Origin: Dehalococcoidia bacterium
GTDB lineage: Bacteria; Chloroflexota; Dehalococcoidia; GIF9; AB-539-J10
DNA length: 6,377 nt
Direction: 5' to 3'
NCBI GenBank assembly: GCA_018399375.1
Contig: JAGYOV010000057.1
Span: 1 to 6,377, forward strand
Positions 1-5,494 of this stretch are shown here, piece after piece (positions within the stretch are counted from its first letter, which is position 1; every line of letters starts with the position of its first letter). Both the position numbers and the translations under genes were made by a program. A model generated the notes under the pieces. That model had not been told where the DNA came from, made no database searches, and was given only the letters and a program-made list of their open reading frames with translations.

Positions 1-608
1 TCATAATGCGAGTCAAAGATAAGCGCCCGCAGCGGCATATCTGCTTTGCCCTTGGGAGGAGGAATGCGCTTGACTATTTCTTCCAGTAGTTGAGATACTC
101 CCTGCCCGGTCTTGGCGCTTATGAGAACCACATTTTCCCTATCGTATCCCAGTACGCTCTCTATTTCTTCCATAACGTGTTCTGGTTCGCTTCCAGGCAA
201 ATCTATTTTATTGATTGTGGGGATGATTTCCAGCTTGTGTTCCATGGCCATGTATACGTTCGCTAGAGTCTGGGCCTGAATGCCTTGAGTGGCGTCTATT
301 ATCAGTACTGCTCCTTCACAGGAAGCGATGGTGCGAGAGACCTCATATGAGAAGTCTACGTGGCCTGGCGTATCTACTAGGTTCAATCTGTAGTTTTTGC
401 CATCCCCTGACAGGTAGTTGAGGCGAATGGCCTTTGCCTTTATGGTGATGCCTCGTTCTCTTTCCAGATCCATGCTGTCCATTACCTGATCGCGCAAGCT
501 CTCGCCGGGCATAGCTCCTGTCATCTCTATCAGGCGATCGGCTAGTGTCGATTTACCGTGATCGATATGTGCAATGATGCAAAAATTTCTTGTAATTAGT
601 TGGTCCAT
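1..608 (-). CDS. lepA: Elongation factor 4 (LepA), N-terminal part, cut by the window edge
   Basis: LepA is a ribosome-binding translational GTPase of the cytoplasm, thought to help stalled or mis-set ribosomes and 30S biogenesis. The first 202 of about 600 residues lie here, covering nearly the whole GTPase domain. Visible motifs in order are the P-loop AHIDHGKST (residues 13-21), switch I GITIKA (53-58), DTPGH (79-83), NKID (133-136) and SAK (164-166). The stretch GHVDFSYEVSR...CEGAVLIIDATQGIQAQT separates LepA from EF-G and from TypA. The start ATG at 608 gives MDQLITRNFCIIAHIDHGKS, matching the usual length of the LepA N-terminus. No good ribosome binding site precedes it: the nearest GGAG lies 18 bases upstream. 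hemW ends 68 bases upstream on the same strand and I see no clear promoter or terminator between them, so co-transcription is likely. All GTPase residues look intact. The C-terminal domains lie beyond base 1. Confidence 0.97.
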   Translation of the reverse strand, partial: MDQLITRNFCIIAHIDHGKSTLADRLIEMTGAMPGESLRDQVMDSMDLERERGITIKAKAIRLNYLSGDGKNYRLNLVDTPGHVDFSYEVSRTIASCEGAVLIIDATQGIQAQTLANVYMAMEHKLEIIPTINKIDLPGSEPEHVMEEIESVLGYDRENVVLISAKTGQGVSQLLEEIVKRIPPPKGKADMPLRALIFDSHY

Positions 609-676
609 CTTTATGAATATGAATATCTCCGTTTATAATTTGCTCTGCAAACCTGTTTTGTTGAGTTTCTTTTGGT

Positions 677-1864
677 TTAACCCTCTTTTCCCGATTCTGG
701 GAGGAATCGCCAGAAGGCTTCATTGGCTAGTAGCCTGCCCTTCCTTGTGAGGGAGATGCCACTGGCGCTGCTTTCCAGGAGTTCCAGGCAGGTCAGGTCA
801 TTGATCTCTTGAGAGTATGCGTCCATTAAGTCTACGCCAAATCGAGCGCGTATGTCATCTGCAGCTACTCCTGAGTTTAGTCTCAATCCCAGGATGATAG
901 TTTCAGCAAGTTCCATTTCTGGGCTGATTTCCTCAATCATCTCTCTGACCAGTGGTATTCCCTGTGAAAGTGCTTCAATATAACTATCCAGATTTCTCGT
1001 GTTAGCGAAGCGGTAGCCATGGATGTAAGAATGTGCAGCGACACCTACGCCAAGATAAGGTAAGTTGTGCCAGTAGACCAGGTTGTGCTGGCATTCTCTG
1101 CCTTCCCTGGCCCAGTTTGATATCTCGTAGTGTAGATAACCATGTGCTGCCAGTATATCCTCTGCCATTTCATACTGGTCTGCGCTCAGATCGGGATCTA
1201 AAGGAGGCAGCTCGCCCCTTTCAATTGTTTTATATAGCGGTTCATCTCCCTCGAGCCGAAGCGGGTACAGGGAGAGGTGTTCTGCTCCCAGCTCTATAGC
1301 TTCATTCAACGTATTCTGCCAACGCGATAGAGACTGTCTCGGTACCCCATAGATGAGGTCCAGGTTGACGTTACTAAAGCCGGCCTCTCGAGCATATTGC
1401 ACGGCGTTTCTGGCTCCTTCCGAGGTATGAATGCGGTCGAGGAGCTCGAGATCGTCATCGTGCAGGCTCTGCACTCCCAGGCTCAGTCGGTTGATCCCCA
1501 AGGATCTGATGTTTGCCAGATATGCCTTTTCTACAGTTCCCGGGTTGACTTCAATGGTCGTTTCTGCTGCCTCATCTATCTTGAAGAGCGAGCGGGCTGT
1601 AGATAATATGTCATCAACCTGCTGGTAAGAAAGCAGGCTTGGCGTTCCTCCGCCAAGATATAAGCTGGATACTGGCTGGCCAGAAGCGTTTAGGGATAGG
1701 TCTTCATGCAGAGCATTGATATACGCGGGGATATCCTGCTCGCGGTGGGAATACGATACAAAGGAACAATAGTTACACCTGTGCAGGCAGAATGGTATGT
1801 GGATATAGAGTGCTATCTTCTGGCTACCTATAGATCGTCCTCTTGTCTCTTGGAATAATTTAAT
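677..1864 (-). CDS. hemW: HemW, radical SAM haem chaperone (formerly called oxygen-independent coproporphyrinogen III oxidase-like), probable ATT start
   Basis: HemW binds haem, S-adenosylmethionine and a [4Fe-4S] cluster and delivers haem to acceptor proteins; it is not a true HemN oxidase. With an ATT start at 1864 the protein has 395 residues, close to the family's 375-400. Motifs: YIHIPFC then the cluster cysteines C26, C30 and C33 (CX3CX2C). The residue two after C33 is F35, where HemN has a fourth cysteine, which favours HemW. LGGGTPS lies at 70-76 (SAM-binding glycines), TIEVNPGTV at about 103-111, GINRLSLGVQS at 123-133, NLDLIYGVP at 167-175, YEISNWA at 246-252, and QHNLVYWHNLPYLGVGVAAHSY at about 259-280, followed by the C-terminal HemW domain. 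The frame is open back to a TAG at 1904-1906 but contains no ATG, GTG or TTG until codon 122 (TTG at 1501), which would remove the cluster. AAGGAG at 1873-1878 lies 8 bases before ATT 1864. ATA at 1831, behind AGAGGA, is a weaker alternative. The gene lies 68 bases upstream of lepA, a common neighbour. The family call is very sure, the start less so. Confidence 0.93.
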   Translation of the reverse strand: MKLFQETRGRSIGSQKIALYIHIPFCLHRCNYCSFVSYSHREQDIPAYINALHEDLSLNASGQPVSSLYLGGGTPSLLSYQQVDDILSTARSLFKIDEAAETTIEVNPGTVEKAYLANIRSLGINRLSLGVQSLHDDDLELLDRIHTSEGARNAVQYAREAGFSNVNLDLIYGVPRQSLSRWQNTLNEAIELGAEHLSLYPLRLEGDEPLYKTIERGELPPLDPDLSADQYEMAEDILAAHGYLHYEISNWAREGRECQHNLVYWHNLPYLGVGVAAHSYIHGYRFANTRNLDSYIEALSQGIPLVREMIEEISPEMELAETIILGLRLNSGVAADDIRARFGVDLMDAYSQEINDLTCLELLESSASGISLTRKGRLLANEAFWRFLPESGKEG

Positions 1865-1872
1865 GGAAATTT

Positions 1873-1878
1873 CTCCTT
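1873..1878 (-). promoter_or_regulatory. Ribosome binding site that decides the hemW start
   Basis: AAGGAG on the minus strand is followed by the 8-base spacer AAATTTCC and then ATT AAA TTA in the hemW frame. This ideal spacing in front of a non-standard codon is the main argument for ATT initiation at 1864. No other canonical start codon in any minus-strand frame between about 1800 and 1960 leads into the HemW frame. A sequencing error in an original ATG is the chief alternative. Confidence 0.6.
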
Positions 1879-1943
1879 TTCCTGAGTTGCGCTGGTTGTT
1901 TGGCTACAATTGTATCAAAAGACCTACCAAAAGTAAGTTCTGG

Positions 1944-1949
1944 ATTATA
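1944..1949 (-). promoter_or_regulatory. Possible -10 box upstream of hemW
   Basis: A perfect TATAAT is read on the minus strand, in the 189-base gap between the acetyltransferase stop and hemW. Transcription from it would start near 1937 and give a leader of about 70 bases before the ATT. No recognisable -35 hexamer sits 16-18 bases upstream and there is no extended -10 TG. A second weak candidate, TACAAT, lies closer to hemW at about 1908-1913. The rest of the gap shows no convincing hairpin. This is a guess from one hexamer in AT-rich DNA. Confidence 0.25.
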
Positions 1950-2053
1950 AACACGACGAAACACCTGCATTTAGTTAATAACTGTGTGCGATATGCCATA
2001 GGTATAAGCTAAGTCTGTTGATAGTTGCCCTTTGCGCGGAGTATGGATTGGCG

Positions 2054-2710
2054 TCAGGAGATTTCCAGAGAGATATTGTTATATTTACGTATGTGTTCTT
2101 CCTTTAAGATTCGGAAAGACAACTGGAACGAAGCTGTGCTGAGGCTATCCGTATTCATTATGACGGCATCCTCTCCATTATCAGAGTAGTATCGGGAACG
2201 GTAGCCTACTTCTCTGAAACCGTGTTTTTTATAAAGCGCTTGAGCAACATCGTTAGAGGAGCGTACTTCCAGAGTTATCATATTGGCATCCAAATTGCTT
2301 ACGAGTTCGGTTACGGCTATTAGCAGTGCTTCACCTATCCCTTGGTTGCGATATCTATCTCTTACTGCGAGGGACATGATATGCGCATTGTGCGCCATCA
2401 TCCACAGGCCAGCGAAGCCAACGATATAAGGGTTTTGTGAGTTCTGCTCTTCACGATAGTCATCATGCGCATTATTGAAAAAGTCCTTGAAGAGAGGTAG
2501 CTGAGTTAGGGACAGCATCTTTGACTTGGTAAACGCATCGCTTTGCGTAGAAGCTACCAGGTAGTATGCCAGAGGATTTTTAAACTCTTTGTAGTAGGAT
2601 GATGATAGGCGGAACATCCACTCGGTGGGAAAGACCTCGCGGTCGATTTCTGTCACCTGCGGAACATCTTCTTCCTTCATTAAACGGACCGTATATTTTG
2701 GATCCTGCAT
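2054..2710 (-). CDS. GNAT-family N-acetyltransferase, RimI-like, with an internal insertion and a C-terminal tail
   Basis: The protein has 218 residues and belongs to the GNAT family, closest in motifs to RimI, which acetylates the N-terminal alanine of ribosomal protein S18 using acetyl-CoA. The start VRLMKEEDVPQVTEIDREVFP (residues 8-28) is typical of RimI. The acetyl-CoA loop is RNQGIG (121-126) after MSLAVRDRY. ITLEVRSSNDVAQALYKKHGF (145-165) and YRSRYYSDNGEDAVIM (170-185) contain the family's glutamate in LEVR and the tyrosine pair at 174-175 equivalent to the RimI catalytic tyrosine region. RimI is normally about 150 residues. The extra length is an insertion at about 54-94, between the strand ending YYLVAST and the strand IVGFAGLW, and a tail of about 32 residues after 186. 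The ATG at 2710 follows a good AAGGGGG site with a 7-base spacer. The gene is divergent from pyrD and upstream of hemW. RimI is the likely role, but the true substrate cannot be read from sequence, so no symbol is given. Confidence 0.88.
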   Translation of the reverse strand: MQDPKYTVRLMKEEDVPQVTEIDREVFPTEWMFRLSSSYYKEFKNPLAYYLVASTQSDAFTKSKMLSLTQLPLFKDFFNNAHDDYREEQNSQNPYIVGFAGLWMMAHNAHIMSLAVRDRYRNQGIGEALLIAVTELVSNLDANMITLEVRSSNDVAQALYKKHGFREVGYRSRYYSDNGEDAVIMNTDSLSTASFQLSFRILKEEHIRKYNNISLEIS

Positions 2711-2768
2711 TTTCTGACCCCCTTGTGTGCTGGATCCCTGCCATGGAAAGACACTCTCACCTGAATTT

Positions 2769-2777
2769 ATTATGGCA
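2769..2777 (-). promoter_or_regulatory. Possible extended -10 promoter of the acetyltransferase gene
   Basis: On the minus strand TGC precedes CATAAT, which fits an extended -10 element (TGn then a five-of-six match to TATAAT). Transcription would begin near 2762 and give a leader of about 50 bases before the ATG at 2710. The -35 region is merely AT-rich. It lies in the shared divergent spacer with pyrD, about 50 bases from the pyrD TATAAT. Confidence 0.35.
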
Positions 2778-2824
2778 TATGAGCCGATTTATATATAGCG
2801 GTATTCTTTCTCTTCCCCTTGGGA

Positions 2825-2830
2825 TATAAT
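2825..2830 (+). promoter_or_regulatory. Likely -10 box of pyrD, giving a near-leaderless mRNA
   Basis: A perfect TATAAT ends 13 bases before the pyrD ATG at 2844, so transcription would begin around 2836-2838 and leave a leader of only about 6-8 bases. The pyrD start has no usable ribosome binding site (AGGG is only one base from the ATG), which agrees with near-leaderless translation. The box is half of a perfect 10-base palindrome TATAATTATA (2825-2834), so the minus strand reads TATAAT as well. No good -35 hexamer is visible at 2801-2808. Confidence 0.4.
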
Positions 2831-2843
2831 TATATTCTAGGGT

Positions 2844-3776
2844 ATGGTTAAGTCTCCTGATCTGCGCGTTCAGCTGGCCCCGGTTCATCCCGCGGGGTTA
2901 TTTCTTGCAAATCCCGTGATGGTAGCTTCGGGGATATTTGGTTATGGCGATGAGTATGCACAGCTGATTGATATACAAAAGCTGGGGGCTATCATCTGCA
3001 AGGGGACTACTCTTGCTCCCCGTAAAGGCAATTCTCAGCCGCGTTTGGTGGAGACTGCATCCGGGTTGCTTAACTCTGTGGGCCTGGAAAATATTGGCGT
3101 TGAAGCTCTGATCAGAGAAAAAGCTCCCATGTGGGCAACATGGGAAGTTCCGGTGATAGTTAATATCGCCGGGGAAAGTATAGAGGAGTACGTTGAGGTG
3201 GCATCTAGGTTGGAGGGGGTGCCTGGAGTGAGAGGCATAGAAGTGAATATTAGTTGCCCTAACGTATTAGCGGGTGGAATGGAGTTTGGCATGACTCCGG
3301 GAATTGCAGCACGGGTGACTGCAGCGGTTAAAGCGGCCAGCAGTTTGCCGGTGATGGTCAAGCTAAGCCCAAATGTGACGGACATCAAGGCAATTTCTTT
3401 GGCAGTTCAAGAAGCAGGTGCTGATACTATCTCTCTTATCAATACCCTGAAAGGAATGGCTTTCGATGTCCGCGCAGGGAAACCATATTTGGGGAATGTG
3501 ATGGGAGGACTTTCTGGCCCCGCTATCAAGCCGGTGGCTTTGCGCATGGTTTACGAGGTCTCTGAAGTTGTGCAAATTCCTGTAATTGGTTGTGGTGGGA
3601 TCTCTTCAGTTAGCGATGTTCTGGAGTTTATTATGTGTGGAGCTAGCGCTATACAGGTCGGCACTGCCAGCTTTGCCGACCCTGGCATTAGCCTCGCTAT
3701 ATTGCAGGGAATAGAAGAATTCATGTGCGAGAAAAAGATAGAGAGAATAGCTGACATCGTTGGGCTGGCGCATTAA
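2844..3776 (+). CDS. pyrD: Dihydroorotate dehydrogenase, class 1B catalytic subunit
   Basis: This FMN enzyme oxidises dihydroorotate to orotate, the fourth step of de novo pyrimidine synthesis, in the cytoplasm. At 310 residues it matches the class 1 length of about 305. Features in order: LRVQLAPVHPAGLFLANPVMVASG (7-30), the FMN-contacting CKGTT (52-56), NSVGLEN (77-83), the substrate and catalytic segment NISCPN with active-site cysteine C138 (a serine in class 2 enzymes), VKLSPN (172-177), the class 1B signature KPYLGNVMGGLSGPAIKP (213-230), and the phosphate-binding GCGGI (249-253) and QVGTA (271-275). Class 1B enzymes pair with PyrK, an FAD/2Fe-2S subunit that passes electrons to NAD+; no pyrK gene lies here, so the partner must be elsewhere or the enzyme uses another acceptor. 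It is the only plus-strand gene. It diverges from the acetyltransferase and converges on the flavoprotein gene with a 34-base gap. The ATG at 2844 fits the family N-terminus although it lacks a Shine-Dalgarno site. Confidence 0.96.
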   Translation: MVKSPDLRVQLAPVHPAGLFLANPVMVASGIFGYGDEYAQLIDIQKLGAIICKGTTLAPRKGNSQPRLVETASGLLNSVGLENIGVEALIREKAPMWATWEVPVIVNIAGESIEEYVEVASRLEGVPGVRGIEVNISCPNVLAGGMEFGMTPGIAARVTAAVKAASSLPVMVKLSPNVTDIKAISLAVQEAGADTISLINTLKGMAFDVRAGKPYLGNVMGGLSGPAIKPVALRMVYEVSEVVQIPVIGCGGISSVSDVLEFIMCGASAIQVGTASFADPGISLAILQGIEEFMCEKKIERIADIVGLAH

Positions 3777-3810
3777 TTTTCTTTCTGTTTTTTCCCCTTC
3801 AAAGGAACTT

Positions 3811-4401
3811 TCAACCTTTGACTAGCTTTTCTCCTGCAAGAAAAGCCTCTCTCAGTGCTGTGGGGTGAGTTGTTACGGCATCTCTTGTATCCATACCGGC
3901 AAAAAGCAATTCAGCTGAATACTTAATGTCCAGAGTCGCGAACCACGCTTTTACTGTGGCTATGGATGCTTGGAAAGTGTTGGGGCGGTTGTTGCCTGCC
4001 GTGGATATATATAAGCCCCTGCGCTTGCCCTGCGTAGTGATGGGAGGAGTAACTTTGAGCAGATATTTCCTAACCCAGAGTGCCTGGCAACGATCGATCA
4101 TAGCCTTTACCTGGGCTGGCAGTCCCAGAAAGAAAATGGGGGCAGATAGAATGAGGTGATCAGTTTGGTGTAACTCCTGGTAGAGCCATTGCATATCATC
4201 GTCCGTGGCGCACTTGCCTTCTGGCAGACATTTATCGCAATGGAAGCAGGGAGCTATGTTAAGCTCCCTGCTGTTAATTCTGCGCGTTCGGGCTCCTGCT
4301 GCAACAGCTCCTGCCAGAGCTTGCTCTAGCAGGAGGTCAGTGTTGCCACCACAGCGCGGACTGCCCGCTATGCCCAAAACGCGTAGTTTCGGGTTTGTCA
4401 C
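3811..4401 (-). CDS. Flavodoxin-fold NAD(P)H-dependent FMN reductase / iron-sulfur flavoprotein (Isf-like)
   Basis: The protein has 196 residues with a flavodoxin-like fold. LRVLGIAGSPRCGGNTDLLLEQA (6-28) is the first beta strand and the FMN phosphate loop. SAPIFFLGLPAQVKAMIDRCQALW (86-109) and STAGNN (133-138) are the further flavin-binding segments of the NADPH-dependent FMN reductase family. Cysteines C52, C55, C58 and C64 form CX2CX2CX5C, the spacing of the compact [4Fe-4S] motif of the archaeal iron-sulfur flavoprotein Isf, so a cluster plus FMN electron carrier is the likely role. The redox partner is unknown. The GTG start at 4401 lies 9 bases after the slipin stop, and GAAGGAG at the end of the slipin gene, 12 bases before the GTG, is its ribosome binding site. 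It is therefore the last gene of the NfeD-slipin operon, ending 34 bases from the convergent pyrD. A plain FMN reductase without a cluster remains possible. Confidence 0.88.
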   Translation of the reverse strand: MTNPKLRVLGIAGSPRCGGNTDLLLEQALAGAVAAGARTRRINSRELNIAPCFHCDKCLPEGKCATDDDMQWLYQELHQTDHLILSAPIFFLGLPAQVKAMIDRCQALWVRKYLLKVTPPITTQGKRRGLYISTAGNNRPNTFQASIATVKAWFATLDIKYSAELLFAGMDTRDAVTTHPTALREAFLAGEKLVKG

Positions 4402-4410
4402 CCCTGCGTA

Positions 4411-5181
4411 TTACTCCTTCTCGGGTTTCTTCATTGCTCTCTCAAGGAAGGGAGTTATCATGTCCATAGGAAGTGGGAACAGGATAGTGCTGTTTTTGTC
4501 CTCAGCGATAGCGCCTAGCGTTTGCAGATAACGCAGTTGCATGGCTGAAGGCTGGGTTGCGATAACTTTGGCTGCCTGTGCTAGCTTTTCTGCTGCCTGG
4601 TATTCTCCTTCAGCATGGACGACCTTGGCCCTGCGGTCTCTTTCCGCTTCAGCCTGAGCTGCCATGGCTCGCTGCATTACCTGTGGCAATTCTACATCCT
4701 TGATTTCAACCATGCTCACTTTTATTCCCCATGGGTTTGTCCCTTCATCCACGATTGCCTGTATCTTTTCGTTAAGTTGATCCCTGTGAGACAGCACGTC
4801 ATCCAGTTCGGATTGTCCTACGACGTTTCGCAGGGTAGTCTGTGCCAGCAGCGAGGTGGCCTTTATGTAGTCCAGCACCTTGAGTATGGCTTCTGCAGCA
4901 TCTACCACGCGGAAGTAAATTACGGCATCCACGGTAACGGTGACGTTATCCACGGTCATGCATTCCTGCTGAGGGACATCCATCGTAATCACGCGCAGGT
5001 CAATTTTTCTCATGCGCTCAATAAAGGGAATGAGGAATATCAGGCCGGGCCCCCTGAGGCCGACGAAGCGTCCTAGGCGGAAAACGCCGCCCCTTTCATA
5101 CTCCTGAACGATCTTAAGGGCGTTTGATAGCAAAATTATCACCACTATGGCGATTACAAAATAAACAATGAAGTTACTCAT
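4411..5181 (-). CDS. Slipin (stomatin/prohibitin, SPFH-domain membrane protein)
   Basis: The protein has 256 residues, the usual size for a bacterial slipin. One N-terminal hydrophobic segment (about 4-22) anchors it. It is followed by the SPFH/band-7 domain (about 24-180), with VQEYERGGVFRLGRF, the P-rich GLRGPGLIFLIPFIERM (41-57), DLRVITMDVPQQECMTVDNVTVTVDAVIYFRVVD (61-94), TTLRNVVGQSELDDVLSHR (115-133) and WGIKVSMVEIKDVELP (151-166). An alanine/glutamate-rich helix (about 170-210) that should form a coiled coil is next, and a hydrophobic C-terminal patch STILFPLPMDMI (231-242) ends the recognisable regions. Such proteins form oligomeric scaffolds in membrane microdomains. In Pyrococcus the NfeD protease PH1510 cleaves its stomatin partner near a C-terminal hydrophobic patch. 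The start overlaps the upstream nfeD stop by 4 bases (ATGA) and has a strong AAGGAGG site, so translation should be coupled. The flavoprotein gene follows 9 bases downstream. The exact cargo or membrane role cannot be inferred. Confidence 0.95.
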   Translation of the reverse strand: MSNFIVYFVIAIVVIILLSNALKIVQEYERGGVFRLGRFVGLRGPGLIFLIPFIERMRKIDLRVITMDVPQQECMTVDNVTVTVDAVIYFRVVDAAEAILKVLDYIKATSLLAQTTLRNVVGQSELDDVLSHRDQLNEKIQAIVDEGTNPWGIKVSMVEIKDVELPQVMQRAMAAQAEAERDRRAKVVHAEGEYQAAEKLAQAAKVIATQPSAMQLRYLQTLGAIAEDKNSTILFPLPMDMITPFLERAMKKPEKE

Positions 5182-5492
5182 TTCTCCTCCTTTTCCTTCT
5201 TAGTTACCCACAATTTTAGCCCTGCAACTTTGGTTATAATCACCTCCTCTTCTGGTTCTACTGTATTGTTGCTTTTTCCTTCTAGAATGGCAGACCATAC
5301 CTCGCCTTCACCCTCAACGAAGACAGTGCCTTTGGGGTTGAGGGCTGTCTGCACTATAGCCGTTTTACCTATCATATCCTCTATTCCTGTAGATAGCTTT
5401 CGTCTCTGACCTCGAATGATAGCATAGATGATAAGGCCAATACATACGACACCACAAATTATAGCTGCAATAACTGCCCCTGATATCTCCAT
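5178..5492 (-). CDS. Short NfeD-like membrane protein (one helix plus OB-fold domain)
   Basis: The protein has 104 residues from the ATG at 5492. One transmembrane helix (about 5-25) is followed by a basic RGQRRK stretch, then an NfeD C-terminal OB-fold domain (about 34-100) from GIEDMIGKTAIVQTALNPKG to EEEVIITKVAGLKLWV. It lacks the protease domain. NfeD OB domains are thought to bind the partner SPFH protein; the partner gene follows directly with an ATGA overlap. It is a clear paralogue of the C-terminus of the protein encoded just upstream. An in-frame TTG at 5498 would overlap the upstream stop by 4 bases and add two residues. I prefer ATG 5492 because AAGGGG ends 10 bases before it but only 4 before the TTG. 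The function as an adaptor or stabiliser is inferred from the family and context. Confidence 0.88.
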   Translation of the reverse strand: MEISGAVIAAIICGVVCIGLIIYAIIRGQRRKLSTGIEDMIGKTAIVQTALNPKGTVFVEGEGEVWSAILEGKSNNTVEPEEEVIITKVAGLKLWVTKKEKEEK

Positions 5493-5494
5493 AG

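Noticed and set aside
1033..1299. Plus-strand 88-codon frame opposite hemW
   Set aside because: It lies within conserved HemW sequence on the other strand and has no motif of its own.
677..1501. hemW starting at TTG 1501
   Set aside because: It would drop the first 121 residues, including CX3CX2C and LGGGTPS, which are clearly encoded in the same frame just upstream.
1865..2053. Search of the 189-base gap for a riboswitch, small RNA or terminator
   Set aside because: I found only a TATAAT, a weak TACAAT and very short inverted repeats such as TATGCCATA, with no stable hairpin or known riboswitch core.
3035..3388. 117-codon open frame antisense to pyrD, and similar long frames opposite slipin (4615-5076) and NfeD (5604-5975)
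   Set aside because: They lie wholly inside genes with strong family motifs, show no recognisable domain, and are mirror frames of those genes.
3800..3820. Perfect 6-base inverted repeat CAAAGG/CCTTTG between pyrD and the flavoprotein gene as a terminator
   Set aside because: The stem is short and AT-rich with a 9-base loop, and neither strand has a T run after it. The T-rich stretch lies before it on the plus strand.
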